From: Craspedostauros australis
Taxonomy: Eukaryota > Bacillariophyta > Bacillariophyceae > Mastogloiales > Achnanthaceae
DNA length: 64,000 nucleotides
Assembly: GCA_026770025.1 (NCBI GenBank)
Contig: JAMXDE010000003.1
Location: forward strand, 1,426,001-1,490,000
Reading direction: 5' to 3'
The position numbers and the translations under genes were made by a program. The notes beneath the pieces were generated by a model that made no database searches, was not told where the DNA came from, and saw nothing but the letters and a program-made list of their open reading frames with translations. Of the stretch, positions 52,843 to 63,712 are shown in pieces (positions within the stretch are counted from its first letter, which is position 1; the number at the start of each line of letters is the position of its first letter).

Positions 52843-53406
52843 CTCTTGTCATTCTTCCTTCCTTCCCTCGCGTTTCCTTCTGACAGCGTGTCAGAGTGGT
52901 CGATAGAGACTTCGAGGATGTTGGATTGCTAGACGCGATGGACGCGATGGACGCGATGGATGAGTGGGTGAGTGGATGAACCCACGGAAGTGCACTTTGT
53001 TTGTCGCAAACTGTTGGTGATGGGTCGGCAGCGACCACCAACACAGAGACACTTTGGGATCAGTCAGTCGTGGTTACCTACGTTCATTCTTGTGCGTCCG
53101 TCGTCAGTGTTTTCCCGCCATCTCCCACCAACCAAACTCATCATGGGTGCCTCGCAGTCGGCAAGTGCGCGTGTTTTCGAATGGTGTTTGCTTTTGTCTT
53201 CCTTGGCACACCGCAAGTGCTGGGACATCACATGATCCCATCGTCAGCCATCGCCATCACATCATCAACTTCATCATCAACTTCATCATCGTTTTCTTTG
53301 CCTTTCGTGAACAATTTCGAACGCAGATATAATATTATACAGCATTGAGATTCGCTCCCAGTCCACCACTTTAATATAATTGGACAGATTACCGCAACAC
53401 TTCACC
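52843..53406. other. Divergent intergenic region
   Basis: Possible bidirectional promoter. It contains GACGCGATG x3 (52932-52958), runs of ATCATCAACTTC near 53260-53290, and an AT-rich TATAATATTATAC stretch 70 bp before the next start. Confidence 0.4.
52932..52958. repeat. GACGCGATG x3 tandem repeat
   Basis: Three perfect 9-bp units. Confidence 0.8.
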
Positions 53407-53949
53407 ATGGGACGATCCAAACGAAAAGAGGAAGAAGAGAGTTCCTCTTCTTCCTCGTCAGATGACGATGACAGCAGCGATAGCAGCTCCTCCTCGTCCG
53501 AAGAGGAAAGCCGCGAGAAGAAATCGCGCAAAAAGAAAAAGCCATCGCACAAGAAACGAAGGCGGGACAATGACGACAGCGATAGCGATGACAGCGACGA
53601 CGATGAGGTCGCCAAAAAGAAGTCAAGCCGCAAATCGAAACGACGAAAACGATCATCTTCCAAGCGACGACGGCCATCGCGCGATGATAGCGACAGCGAT
53701 AGCGACAGCGACAGCAGCGAAGAGGAAGCACGCAAGAAACGTCGCAAGAAGAAGAAGAAGTCAAAGAAACCGAAAAAGAAGAGCAGCAAAAAGACCAAGA
53801 AACGAAAGAGCGACGGCGACGACGATGTTCGCCGCAGCGTGATCACAGGCAAGAAGCTCAAATTGAAGATCAACAAGACGGCGGAAGATCTGGCGCATGA
53901 AAAGGCGAGGCAAGAGTTGCTGGAATTCATGAACTCGTCCTACAAATAG
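53407..53949 (+). CDS. Ser/Asp/Lys-rich nuclear or nucleolar protein of unknown function
   Basis: I use the Met at 53407 (CACCATGG context; MGRSKRKEEE), giving 180 residues; the frame is open to 53380. Alternating blocks of (Ser/Asp/Glu)n and (Lys/Arg)n make up 150 residues, typical of nucleolar and splicing-related proteins such as Nopp140- or SR-like factors, with many potential casein-kinase-2 sites. The only ordered-looking part is the C-terminus: VITGKKLKLKINKTAEDLAHEKARQELLEFMNSSYK is not low-complexity in its second half, is helical, and is the part likely to be conserved. No enzymatic function is suggested. Confidence 0.65.
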   Translation: MGRSKRKEEEESSSSSSSDDDDSSDSSSSSSEEESREKKSRKKKKPSHKKRRRDNDDSDSDDSDDDEVAKKKSSRKSKRRKRSSSKRRRPSRDDSDSDSDSDSSEEEARKKRRKKKKKSKKPKKKSSKKTKKRKSDGDDDVRRSVITGKKLKLKINKTAEDLAHEKARQELLEFMNSSYK

Positions 53950-54052
53950 AAAGTGTTTTGGTACGGTATCTCTACTTCAACCGCATGTAGCGCGCGCATG
54001 GTATTGAAGTGTTCCAGAGCACGCTCTAGAGAGCACTACAATCTATTCCATG

Positions 54053-55330
54053 CTAATTACTGTTATCGTTCAATGCCACGCACGTAACCGTGGATTCGTG
54101 CCCATGGTATTGTCGGACGACGTCGCCGGCGGTGCCAAGATTCCACAGCTTGGCAGTCTTGTCGCTGCTGGCGGTGACGAGGTAGCTGGAGTCCTCACAG
54201 AATGCGGCATCCCAGACCCATTTGGAATGCCGCTTGAGATCGTGCTCCAGCATCCACGTGGACGTGTTCCATAGCTTGGCGGAGCCATCGCTGCTGGTGG
54301 TGCAGAGGATGTCGCGGCTTGGTGCAAGGCGAGCGTGCAGGCAGTAAGTGCCGATGGGGTGAGCGCGGAATTGGGTGAGCAGCTTGAGTTGGGGTGAATT
54401 GGAAGTCGCTGTTGATGATGGTGTCGCTGCATCGTGCTGTGGCAGTGTTTGATCTCGATCTTCCTGTTCGTGGTCAGCGCTGTCGTGGTTGACGTTGTCA
54501 CTCTCTCCTTCGTCGTCAGCGTCATCATTAACATCCTTTGTGCTGCGGTTGCCAGTGTTGTTGTCGCCAACATCACCATCATCACCATAGCCATTATCAT
54601 CATTGCCGTCAACATTGGCAGCAGCACTCTTGTTGTCTAGATCCACATCCAACTGATCCTGCCTTCTTTTGGAGGCATCGCCGTCGACAGGCGCATCTGG
54701 AGACACAATCGGAGACTCGTCCATCACCGTCACCGGCGTGTTGGGATCCCAAGCAAAGACCATGCCATGATTGTTGGCTGCCACCAACGTCTTGGAATCC
54801 GCCGATATATCCACGGCCTGAATCGCGGACGTCAAGGTCCCCGAATCGCCGGGCTGCATAGCGACGATGCTGCCATTCTCGGCCGCATCTCGCCCCAAAT
54901 CCCAAATCTTGACCATCCCGTTGGAATCGCCCGAGATGATCTCATCGCGATCTTCGCGCAACGTGACGGACCGCACGGGTCCCTTGCAATCCATGCTGCG
55001 CGAGTAGGAGGATCCGCGCAGATCCCACAGCTTGATCGTGCCGTCCTCCGATCCGCTGTACAGGTAACGCGCATCCATCTGAAACCCGATCGACGTGACG
55101 GCGTCCTTGTGCCCCTTCAATGTCAGAACGGGCTGCGGGTTCTGGCTGTCGACGTCGAAGATCTCGATGTTGGGATTGCCCGCAGCGGCGATGCACTGCT
55201 TGCCCGACGTGATCTCCAACTTGTTGATGGGAGAATCGGGGAAGGGGATGACGCGGACGCAGGCACCGGAAGGGGCATCCCAGAATCGGATCTTGTGGTC
55301 GTAGCCGCCCGTTGCCAGGATCACGCTCAT
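54053..55330 (-). CDS. LST8: LST8, WD40 subunit of the TOR kinase complexes
   Basis: The 425-residue single-exon protein opens MSVILATGGYDHKIRFWDAPSG, the signature start of LST8, then INKLEITSGKQCIAAAGNPNIEIFDV, VLTLKGHKDAVTSIGF, GSEDGTIKLWDLR, VRSVTLREDRDEIISGDSNG and later repeats ending SSDKTAKLWNLGT. Seven WD blades are present. LST8 binds the TOR kinase domain and stabilises it in TORC1 and TORC2. Between the fifth and sixth blades there is an insertion of about 105 residues (around residues 220-325), very rich in Asp, Asn and Glu, that ordinary LST8 (about 310-325 residues) lacks; it explains the extra length. Blade spacing elsewhere is normal, so the protein should fold. Confidence 0.92.
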   Translation of the reverse strand: MSVILATGGYDHKIRFWDAPSGACVRVIPFPDSPINKLEITSGKQCIAAAGNPNIEIFDVDSQNPQPVLTLKGHKDAVTSIGFQMDARYLYSGSEDGTIKLWDLRGSSYSRSMDCKGPVRSVTLREDRDEIISGDSNGMVKIWDLGRDAAENGSIVAMQPGDSGTLTSAIQAVDISADSKTLVAANNHGMVFAWDPNTPVTVMDESPIVSPDAPVDGDASKRRQDQLDVDLDNKSAAANVDGNDDNGYGDDGDVGDNNTGNRSTKDVNDDADDEGESDNVNHDSADHEQEDRDQTLPQHDAATPSSTATSNSPQLKLLTQFRAHPIGTYCLHARLAPSRDILCTTSSDGSAKLWNTSTWMLEHDLKRHSKWVWDAAFCEDSSYLVTASSDKTAKLWNLGTAGDVVRQYHGHESTVTCVALNDNSN

Positions 55331-56224
55331 TTTGGGCTGTACGTTTTTGTAATTCTACAAGTACGACCACCTCTGTTCTTCTGTTCTATTCTACTTCCTC
55401 TTTGCCACTATGGATGGTTTGATGTGTGGTGCGAGGTATTGCATGAGTGGAGGTTTCTTCCATCTACTGTAACTGGACAGGTACGGAGTCTACAGAGGAA
55501 AGAGCACATCACCGCGGGCGTCTCCGCTTGTGCCTGCGCCCATCACCGTTCTTTTCGCGCCGCCGCGTGCGCAAAATGGTGCGCGTTTGAAACACGAACA
55601 CGAGTCTTGGATCCACCTTCAGTCTCATTCGGATGAATCAATATCTGTACCAGACCATCGCAGTCGTGCATGTGATTGCGGTCTGCCCACCAACGCACGA
55701 GCTTTGTCATGTGGGACGGATGACCGCAGAGTTCAAAACCGCGGCAACAAGGAATGACGTGAAGCCATCAAAACCAACACATCAAGAACGGAAGGTAGCC
55801 ATCAGCCAAGTCGGCAGGCAACGTGGGGCCACCCATCCATCTCCTCTCTTGTGGACAATGCTGCAACGCCACCAACAGAGATCCAACCCCAAGCAGATCC
55901 GTTCTGCGTCATCAGTTGCGTGACCCACCACCATCCCTCCTGTGGGAAGATTCACATCAGCCCATCTCATTTGTGCTTGCAACGGCTCGTTCTTCTATTG
56001 CTACTGCTACTGCTACTGCTACTGCTATTGCAATCCAACAAATAGTAACGTAGACTAGAGTAGTGTACTCCATTCTTCTCTCGTCCATACTCACTCGTCC
56101 ATACTCACTCGTACGTATTCAAAGAACATTGGAATACACAGAATACAGAGAGCGCCCAACCCTGAAGCAGCCACGAGCAACCACGAGCAACCACAAGGGA
56201 TCATACTCATATTCCTCTGGCACC
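55331..56224. other. Divergent intergenic region between LST8 and PNPase genes
   Basis: Candidate bidirectional promoter. It includes the CTACTG tandem repeat at 55995-56030 and a repeated TCGTCCATACTCAC word near 56084-56110. No gene is supported. Confidence 0.4.
55995..56030. repeat. CTACTG/CTATTG hexamer repeat
   Basis: Six 6-bp units, the outer two being CTATTG. Confidence 0.8.
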
Positions 56225-59002
56225 ATGAGACTGCTGGTGCTCACAACGACGGTCGTCTTGACAGCGGCATTCTCTCCGAACGGCAACTCCTTCCGCAGAT
56301 TACGAAAGCCAGCGCTGGTGGTCGGCAGATCGGCACAGACCACGCCACCAACCGTGCTTGCGGCAGAGACTGACTTCTTCTCCATCGAGACCACGAACAC
56401 TGGCCCATCCGGCGGTGCTGTCCACACCCTCACCATTCGCAGTCTGCCAGGGCAGAAGCAGACCGACGATTCGCCAGCCGCGACTGCCGAAGATGCCAAA
56501 CCATCTGAATTCGTGCCAGAAGAGACCATCGTCATTGAAACGGGAAAGCTCGGACGACAGGCGGCCGGCGCCATCACCTTGACGCGCGGCGAGACCGTCC
56601 TGTACGCCACGGCCGCCCGCGATTCCGAACCCAAGGAGGGCATCGACTTCCTACCCCTTAGCGTCGAGCATCAGGAACGCTTCTCGTCGGCCGGAACGAC
56701 GTCCGGATCCTACAACAAACGCGACGGACGCCCCGCCGAACACGAAATCCTCACGTGCCGACTGATCGATCGCCCGCTGCGACCCTTGATCGCGGGAGGG
56801 TGGAGGCATGAGACGCAGTTACTGAGCTGGGTGCTGTCGTACGACGGAATCCGATCGTGCGATCCGTTGGCCATCACGGCCAGCGCCACCGCGCTCTATC
56901 TCTCCGACGTGCCGCTCACGAAGCCCGTGGGCGCCGTCATGGTGGGATACTACAAGGCCACCGACGAATACGTTCTCAATCCCACCAACCAGCAGATGGA
57001 GACCAGCGACCTGCAGCTCGTCGTCGCCGGAACGAAGGACGCCGTGCTGATGATCGAGGGTGCCTCCAACTTCCTGCCCGAGGACACCATGATCAAGGCC
57101 GTCACCTTCGGCCACAACGCCATCCAGGCCATCTGCGAAGCCGTCCAGGAATTCGGCAACACGGTCGGCATCAAAAAGAAGATGGACACGATCGAAGCAC
57201 CCATCGAGGGACTTCAGGAACGCGTCAATGAGATCATGACAGACCACATCGATGAAATGTACGCCGGCGGCGGCACCAAAACGACCCAGGGTCCCATCAT
57301 GAGAAAGCTGCAAAGGGCCATGGTCGAAGAGCTCGAGGAGGAATTCCCCGATCAAGAGAAAGCCCTCATGGGCGCCTTCAAGGATCTGCTGTGCCGCCGC
57401 ATGTTCGTGCGTGCCAAAACGGTGGGCGTGCGATGCGACGGGCGCAAGTTCGACGAGATTCGACATCTCGACATGGAGGCCGGCATGTTGCCGCGAGTGC
57501 ATGGTTCTGCCTTGTTCACGCGCGGTGAAACTCAGGCCTTGGCCACCGCGACCTTGGGTGGTTCCAGCATGAAGCAGAAGATTGACAAGCTGGATGGAAT
57601 GGAGCAGAAGCGATTTTACTTGCAGTACACCTTCCCGCCCAGTTGTGTCGGAGAAACGGGCCGCGTGGGAATGCCGGGACGTCGTGAGGTTGGCCACGGC
57701 AACTTGGCGGAACGGTAAGTTAGAGACGATGTGGACGTTGAGTTCACTTGGCGTGTTTCAACAGTACGCCCTTTCGCGAGCCATGCCCTGAGTTATATGC
57801 CTTGCAGGTGCGCACAGTCAGTTGCTTGTTCGCATTCCCGGAACTAACCACGATGGTGATCCTCATGGCTCTACTTTACTCTATTCTGCACTGTACAACT
57901 CTCTCACGGCCTGAAACACAGCGCGCTCATCCCGGGACTCCCAAGCGAAAAAGACTTCCCCTACTCAATTCGTGTGGAATCGCTGGTCACCGAATCTCAC
58001 GGCTCCAGCTCCATGGCGAGCGTCTGCGGCGGCTGCCTCGCCCTCATGGATGCCGGTGTGCCCATCAAGAGTCCAATCGCCGGCATCGCCATGGGTATGC
58101 TCCTGGATGACAAGAGTGGCGTGTCCGATGATGATGCCATCATCCTTTCCGACATTCTGGGAACCGAAGACGCTCTCGGAACCATGGACTTCAAGGTTGC
58201 CGGTGACCGCGAGGGTATCACCACCTTCCAGCTCGACATCAAGTGCGAAGGTCTGACGTTGGCCACCATGGAACGTGCCTTGGAGCAGGCCCGCGTTGGA
58301 CGCATCCACATCCTGGATGCCATGGAGAAGGTCCTCCCATCTGCGCGCGACGAGCTGCCCGACACCGTCCCCAAGATGGTCTCGTTCAATGTGCCATTCG
58401 AAACAATCGGTAAGATCATTGGACCTGGCGGCAAGCAAATCCGTCAGATCATCGAGGACTTCGAACTCGAGGCATGCGACGTGACGGATGACGGAATGGT
58501 CCAGATCTGCTCCTTCAACACCACCAGGGCCAACGAGGCCAAGGACTTCGTCAAGGCCCTCACCAGCGGTGGTGGCGGCGGTGGAGGGCGTGGCGGACGA
58601 AGAGAGGAACGCCCCAAGTACGTCGGTCCACCGGCCGAGGAAGGCAAGATCTACAAGGGCAAGATCACGGGCATCCACGATTTTGGCGTCTTCCTGGAGA
58701 TCCTGCCCGGTGCCGAGGACGGCTCCACGCCAGGACTCGAGGGACTGTGCCACATCTCCGAGCTGGACAAGCAACGCATTCGCAACTGCGGCGGCTTCGT
58801 GAAGAGCCTGGGCGTCGAAGAGCTGGATGTGATGTACATCGGTCTGAACAACAAGGGCAAGATTTCGTTGAGTCGCAAGGCCGTGATGGAAGGTCGCAAG
58901 ATCACCCCGAAGGCCGAGGAGAAGACCGAGCCGCCAGCCACCATGCCGGAGGGTGAGATGGATGCTATCGCCGCCGCCATCGAAGATGTGATGGGATCAT
59001 AA
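56225..59002 (+). CDS. pnp: Plastid polyribonucleotide nucleotidyltransferase (PNPase)
   Basis: Exons 56225-57714 and 57922-59002 join in phase 2 (CG|C) to 856 residues. The N-terminus is a signal peptide (MRLLVLTTTVVLTAAF) with cleavage at AAFSP, the stramenopile plastid-entry motif, then a basic transit peptide. Domains in order: RNase PH 1 (GKLGRQAAGAITLTRGET, NKRDGRPAEHEILTCRLIDR), a helical linker, RNase PH 2 (VRCDGRKFDEIRHLD, HGSALFTRGETQALATATL, then SHGSSSMASVCGGCLALMDAG), a KH domain with GPGG (about residue 668), and an S1 domain (GKIYKGKITGIHDFGVFLEI … GLCHISELD). It degrades and polyadenylates plastid RNA. The intron falls in the second RNase PH core. Confidence 0.95.
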
Positions 59003-59864
59003 ACGAGAATAGGAATACTCTATGTAGTACTTTACGAAAGTGGCGTATAGTATGTTGTTGTGCACGTAGTCGTACACACTCTAGAGGACACTCCGGAGTG
59101 GAGTATCCTCGTTGCCTTTCCCTGTCATGATGCTCGGATAGAGTAGGTCGTGCCCGTTTGGGACTCTGCAACGATCTCGGGGGTTGCGTGACGCCAGAAG
59201 TTGTCGCAGAACGACTAATCTGCATTTTATCTAGAGTAGAGAGATTTGGAACCGTAGCCTGATCTACTGACACGACACGCGATTTGTTGGCAGTTTTGTC
59301 TTCGCGTGTGACGTTCTTGCGACCGTTTTGTTCGAATCATGAGTGAGTCGTGAGATTTAATTGATCCAATAAGAAGCGGTTTCAACATCATGGACGTTAA
59401 CACCCGGTTAATGGAGACATGTCTGCGATACATCGTATTTATGATGTGCATCGTTCTGTGCGCGAACAGCATTGGTGAGGGGTGACCCTGTGGCTTCGCG
59501 GAGGAGGTTGCGAGACACGGCACTTTGCCGTGTCGTGTTCGGCTGCACCGCGTTGCGTTGTGACCGAAATTCCCACGAACAAGGCAAGAAAAAGACCAGC
59601 AACAGCAACGGCAACGGCAACAACAACAGCGAAGACCGCGAAAGATCGATCGAAGCCACATCCACCCAAGCGCAGATCGAGATTGAAGGATCTCTCTCTG
59701 GAGTGAAAGCACCAACGCAGCCCATCGATCGATTGAACCGGTCATTGATCACAGCAACGTACACCGCAGAGTGCATTGTCTGATCGCAGCATATAGTATT
59801 GTAATAGTTCAGAAGAAGGCAAAGAGCAAGGCAAGAGCAGCCAAACGAACAGTCAAGCAAGAAG
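59003..59864. other. Intergenic
   Basis: 3' region of PNPase and leader of the TM9 gene. CAACAGCAACGGCAACGGCA-like triplet runs occur near 59600. Overlapping ORFs show no family features. Confidence 0.4.
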
Positions 59865-62093
59865 ATGCGTGGATTCTCATCGCTGTTTCTCGCCGCGGTG
59901 CTGGCATTGTCATCACCGGCAGGCACCGCCGCCGCCGCCACCAAGGCCGCAGCAACGCAGAAGGTGGACAAGCGCCCGCTGGCCGTGAACTCCAACAAGC
60001 TGATGGAGACGACGGCCCAGAAGCTGGACGACGGAAAGCGCCTCAACCGCAAGGAACGCAAGGAGGTGTCGAAGGCCGAGCTCGAGCAGTACAAGCAGAT
60101 GCGCATGAAGGGAGCCGACGAGATCTCCAACACCGAGAGCGCCATGATGCTGCGCGAGTACCGCCTCCGCAACAAGAAGAAGCGCGGCCTCATCCGCAAG
60201 CGCGAGGTGTCGCTGGCCAACGTCCTCTTCCCCGGCGTCTCTCCGGAGATCTACAACTTCGGAGAGCTCGTTTGGATCAATGCGGGTCTAGTTGAGTCCC
60301 GCAACACTCAAGTCCCGTACGAGTACTACCACCTTCCTCACTGCTCCCAACCAGAGGAGGGCACCATCAGGAAGAAGCAGCGTCAACGCAGAAACCTCGG
60401 AAGCCGCCTGCAGGGATACGACCTCAAGCCAGCCCCCTTCGACGTCAAGGTGGCCGTCAACACCGAGTGCTCCGTCATGTGCACTGTCAACGTGCAGGGA
60501 AAGCAGCTCAAGTTCATGCGCAAGCTCATCGAGCGCAAGTACCGCGTTCAGCTGCAGCTCGACACCCTCCCGGTGCTCATGCGCAGCAAGAACTACAACT
60601 ACGCCATCCGCGGTTACCCCCTGGGTTTCAAGTCTCCGCCCGTGGGAGGAGGCCCGTCCAAGGATATCTACCTGTACAACCACTTGAAGTTCTCCGTCAC
60701 CTACAATGACGACGTCGAGGGCGGCGGGTACCACATCACAGGATTCGACGTCCACCCCGTCAGCATCAAGCACGACATGCCGGCGGGAAAGACGCAGGTT
60801 GACAAGCGCGACAAGATCACCAGCTGCAGCGGCATGTCTGTGGAGAACGACTCCTCCAAATACCTCGCCCTCGAGGACAACGGCAGCCCTGTGCCAATCG
60901 TGTACTCGTACGACATCACATGGGTCAGGAACGACAAGCTCACCTGGTCAGACCGTTGGGATGTCTACCTCGTCGGCTCTCCCGATGACGGCATCCACTA
61001 CTACTCCATCGTCAACTCCCTCATGATCATCCTCTTCATGACCGGTGCCATCTCCACCATCATGGTCCGCACCCTGCGCAAGGATATCGCCGGATACAAC
61101 GAGATCCAGTCCATCGAGGATGCGCAGGAGGAGACCGGCTGGAAGCTGGTGCACGGCGACGTGTTCCGCAAGCCAGAGACATCTCCCATGATCCTCTCCA
61201 TCGCGGTCGGAACCGGTGCCCAGATCGGCGCAGCCTTCATCCTTGCCATGCTCTGTGCCATCTTCAAGCTCACCAACTCCCTCAAGAAGGGACAGGTGCT
61301 GACATCCATGATCCTCCTCTACGTGCTCTGTGGATCTGTTGCAGGATACGTGTCTGCCAGAATCTACAAGTTCACCGAGGCCACCGCGTGGAAGACGAAT
61401 GCCATCCTGACGGCCACTGCGCTGCCAGGAGCCATCGTGGCCATCTTCACCGTCCTCAACATGTTCCTCAGCGTCGCCGGTGCCGCCACCGCGGTCTCCT
61501 TCCTCACCATCATCGTGCTTTTCTTGCTCTGGGTGTGCGTGTCGTCGCCGCTCGTCTTCCTGGGATCGTACATCGGCCTCAAGGCCAAGACCATCGAGGT
61601 CCCAACCAAGACCACCCAGATCGCTCGCATCGTCCCGGAGGCTCCATGGCACATGAACCCAGCTCTCACTGCCCTGATGGGAGGCATCCTTCCATTCGGC
61701 AGCGTGTGCATCGAGCTGGCCTTCATCATGAGCGCCCTTTGGTTGCACCAGATCTACTACGTCATGGGATTCCTCCTTGCCGTCATCGCCATCCTCGCAG
61801 CCACCTGTGCCCAGGTCAGCATCGTGCTGTGCTACCTCCAGCTCTGCGCCGAGGACCACCGCTGGTGGTGGCGTTCGTTCTGGAACTGCGCATCCGCCGG
61901 TTTCTACCTGTACGTCTACAGCCTCTGGTTCCTGTCCAGCCGTCTGGACTTGGTCGGCACGCTTCCAGTCGTCATCTACCTCACGTACATGGGAATGATC
62001 TCCATCTTCTTCGGCCTCTTCTGCGGAGCCGTGGGATTCCTGTCCAGCTTGTGGTTCACAAAGGCCATCTACAACGCCCTCAAGGTCGACTAA
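59865..62093 (+). CDS. Transmembrane 9 superfamily protein (nonaspanin, EMP70-like)
   Basis: The 742-residue single-exon protein has a signal peptide (MRGFSSLFLAAVLALSSPAGTA), a lumenal domain and nine C-terminal membrane helices. Family landmarks include LVWINAGLVESRNTQVPYEYYHLPHC, NHLKFSVTYNDD, ITGFDVHPVSIKH, SYDITWVRNDKLTWSDRWDVYL, HYYSIVNSLMIILFMTG, GWKLVHGDVFRKP and a G-A-x-I-G-A helix start. The last residues, KAIYNALKVD, follow the family's K-x-D/E-type Golgi retention end. TM9 proteins act in sorting and Golgi retention of membrane proteins and in cell adhesion. The lumenal N-terminal extension (residues 25-130) is more basic and Lys/Arg-rich than usual. Codon use is strongly biased, so expression is probably high. 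Confidence 0.93.
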   Translation: MRGFSSLFLAAVLALSSPAGTAAAATKAAATQKVDKRPLAVNSNKLMETTAQKLDDGKRLNRKERKEVSKAELEQYKQMRMKGADEISNTESAMMLREYRLRNKKKRGLIRKREVSLANVLFPGVSPEIYNFGELVWINAGLVESRNTQVPYEYYHLPHCSQPEEGTIRKKQRQRRNLGSRLQGYDLKPAPFDVKVAVNTECSVMCTVNVQGKQLKFMRKLIERKYRVQLQLDTLPVLMRSKNYNYAIRGYPLGFKSPPVGGGPSKDIYLYNHLKFSVTYNDDVEGGGYHITGFDVHPVSIKHDMPAGKTQVDKRDKITSCSGMSVENDSSKYLALEDNGSPVPIVYSYDITWVRNDKLTWSDRWDVYLVGSPDDGIHYYSIVNSLMIILFMTGAISTIMVRTLRKDIAGYNEIQSIEDAQEETGWKLVHGDVFRKPETSPMILSIAVGTGAQIGAAFILAMLCAIFKLTNSLKKGQVLTSMILLYVLCGSVAGYVSARIYKFTEATAWKTNAILTATALPGAIVAIFTVLNMFLSVAGAATAVSFLTIIVLFLLWVCVSSPLVFLGSYIGLKAKTIEVPTKTTQIARIVPEAPWHMNPALTALMGGILPFGSVCIELAFIMSALWLHQIYYVMGFLLAVIAILAATCAQVSIVLCYLQLCAEDHRWWWRSFWNCASAGFYLYVYSLWFLSSRLDLVGTLPVVIYLTYMGMISIFFGLFCGAVGFLSSLWFTKAIYNALKVD

Positions 62094-63712
62094 GTCCTGC
62101 GTTAGGCAGAGAGAGAGAGAGAGACAAAGAAAGAGCAAACGATACGACAAATACAAACACTCCACTCTCTAGAATAAAATCCAACACAAACAAATTCAGT
62201 ATGGTAGAATCACATCCCTGGATATTGGTGGAACGCGATTGTGGTTTCCAGAGAGTGTCGTCACCGTTGGAAGTGATCAAAACACCTTGACCGGAGCGTC
62301 GGAGCACTTCTACGAATATGTGCTTGAACTTGTATAGTAGTACCATGAGCGCTGGACGTGATCACAGGACGTCTCGCTTCAATGATCAACATGTCAACAA
62401 TTCTGGAGAATCGAATGTTCTTGTGATTTCCAAAGATCTCTACTGGAGGGTTGGCACTTCCACAAGAGCCACAGTACTGCTTCAGTCTACCTAATGCGCC
62501 TCTCTGCCAATAGAGAGAGAATCACAGCAGTATGTATAGTACAGTTGTATGTATTGTACAACAGATGGCTCTCAAAGATATCCTGATTCGGTTGGCCGAG
62601 GTTGTACGGTACTCTCACATGCAATGCTGGGAAGACAGAACCATCCATCACCTCGTCATCAACACCCCTCCCACATCGCACAGGGACCTGGACGGGAAGA
62701 TGCAGGGTTGCTGTTCCTTCATGTTTCTACTCCGACGTTTGTCGGCATGGAGCATGACCGCATGATGATGATTCACAATGTTATTCACAGCTTTGGCGCA
62801 ATGGTTTCCGCACATGATTGCTTCCTCCGATGCGGCCTCCAATGGTGTCAACCCTCCGTCATCTGTGTCTTGTGTAGATTGTGAAGCAACCTCTTTGCTG
62901 CTCCATTGGTGGGTAATACTCTTGCAAGCACTATTTGCACCTGCAACTATTGTCATCTGCGTTGCTATCGACAGAGCAGAAGAGAGCGTCGCCGACACAC
63001 GCGAACCCCATTCCTCGAAGTGCACCGTCTCGCGCTTCCGCCTTTGCGTCAGGCACCCATGCAAGATTGGTGTTGCGAATCTTCCCATTTGCATTCCAAT
63101 GGTGCTCCGACGTTGCACGATTGCTGCGTTCGGAAGATCGGTTTCGCCAGGTGGAGTGCGCGAGCATTGGAGGGATGCGTTATGTTGCGAAACATTGCTG
63201 AACACACATGACGAAATTCGGCAAAAATAACGTCTGGATAACCACCAACGACACGCACACCGTGTCACAGAGCATTTCGAATTATTCATTCTTATTCATC
63301 ATCACAAAATTTCGGCAGTGAACTCAACGTAGGTGGTTTGCTGTTGGTATTGCTGTTGGAGGGAACGGGAACGACGCGCACAGTGATGTGAGTGGAATCA
63401 ACATGGTTGGTGCTTCTCTTTGGGGATCACCAATTTCCTTGCGGGCGTTCACACAAACAAGCGTGAGGCAGGTTGCAGGTTGCTGACCAGATCGAAGCGC
63501 TGGAGCAAGCAAGAACACAAACAGGCAAGCAAGAAAGACAAGCAAGAAAGTCAAGCAAGCAAGAAAGCGGGCAGAGAGGGACAACAGTGTTTGTGCACAA
63601 TCCAGAACAACGACAGCACATCCCACGCCTCTACCAATACCAATACCAATACCAATAGAGAGAGAGAGAGAGAGAGAGCAACAGAACAGGCTCGCACCAA
63701 CAGAAGACGACC
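62094..63712. other. 1.6-kb intergenic region with GA tracts
   Basis: It begins with an (AG)n tract at 62107-62124, just after the TM9 stop, and ends with another at 63657-63679, just before the next start. A minus-strand frame at 62648-63289 (213 codons) and an overlapping plus-strand frame at 62778-63230 are open, but neither shows a motif; I consider both doubtful. AAGCAAGCAAGAAAG-type repeats lie at 63520-63580, and CAATAC x4 at 63636-63657. Confidence 0.4.

Noticed and set aside
56819-57697. Minus-strand ORF of 292 codons
   Set aside because: Antisense shadow of PNPase exon 1.
60948-62165. Minus-strand ORF of 405 codons
   Set aside because: It lies antisense to the TM9 nonaspanin gene, reads as Gly/Asp/His-rich low-complexity, and is caused by strong codon bias on the plus strand.
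62648-63289. Overlapping ORFs of 213 (-) and 150 (+) codons
   Set aside because: Neither has a motif, and both strands are equally open, which points to chance or an old remnant.
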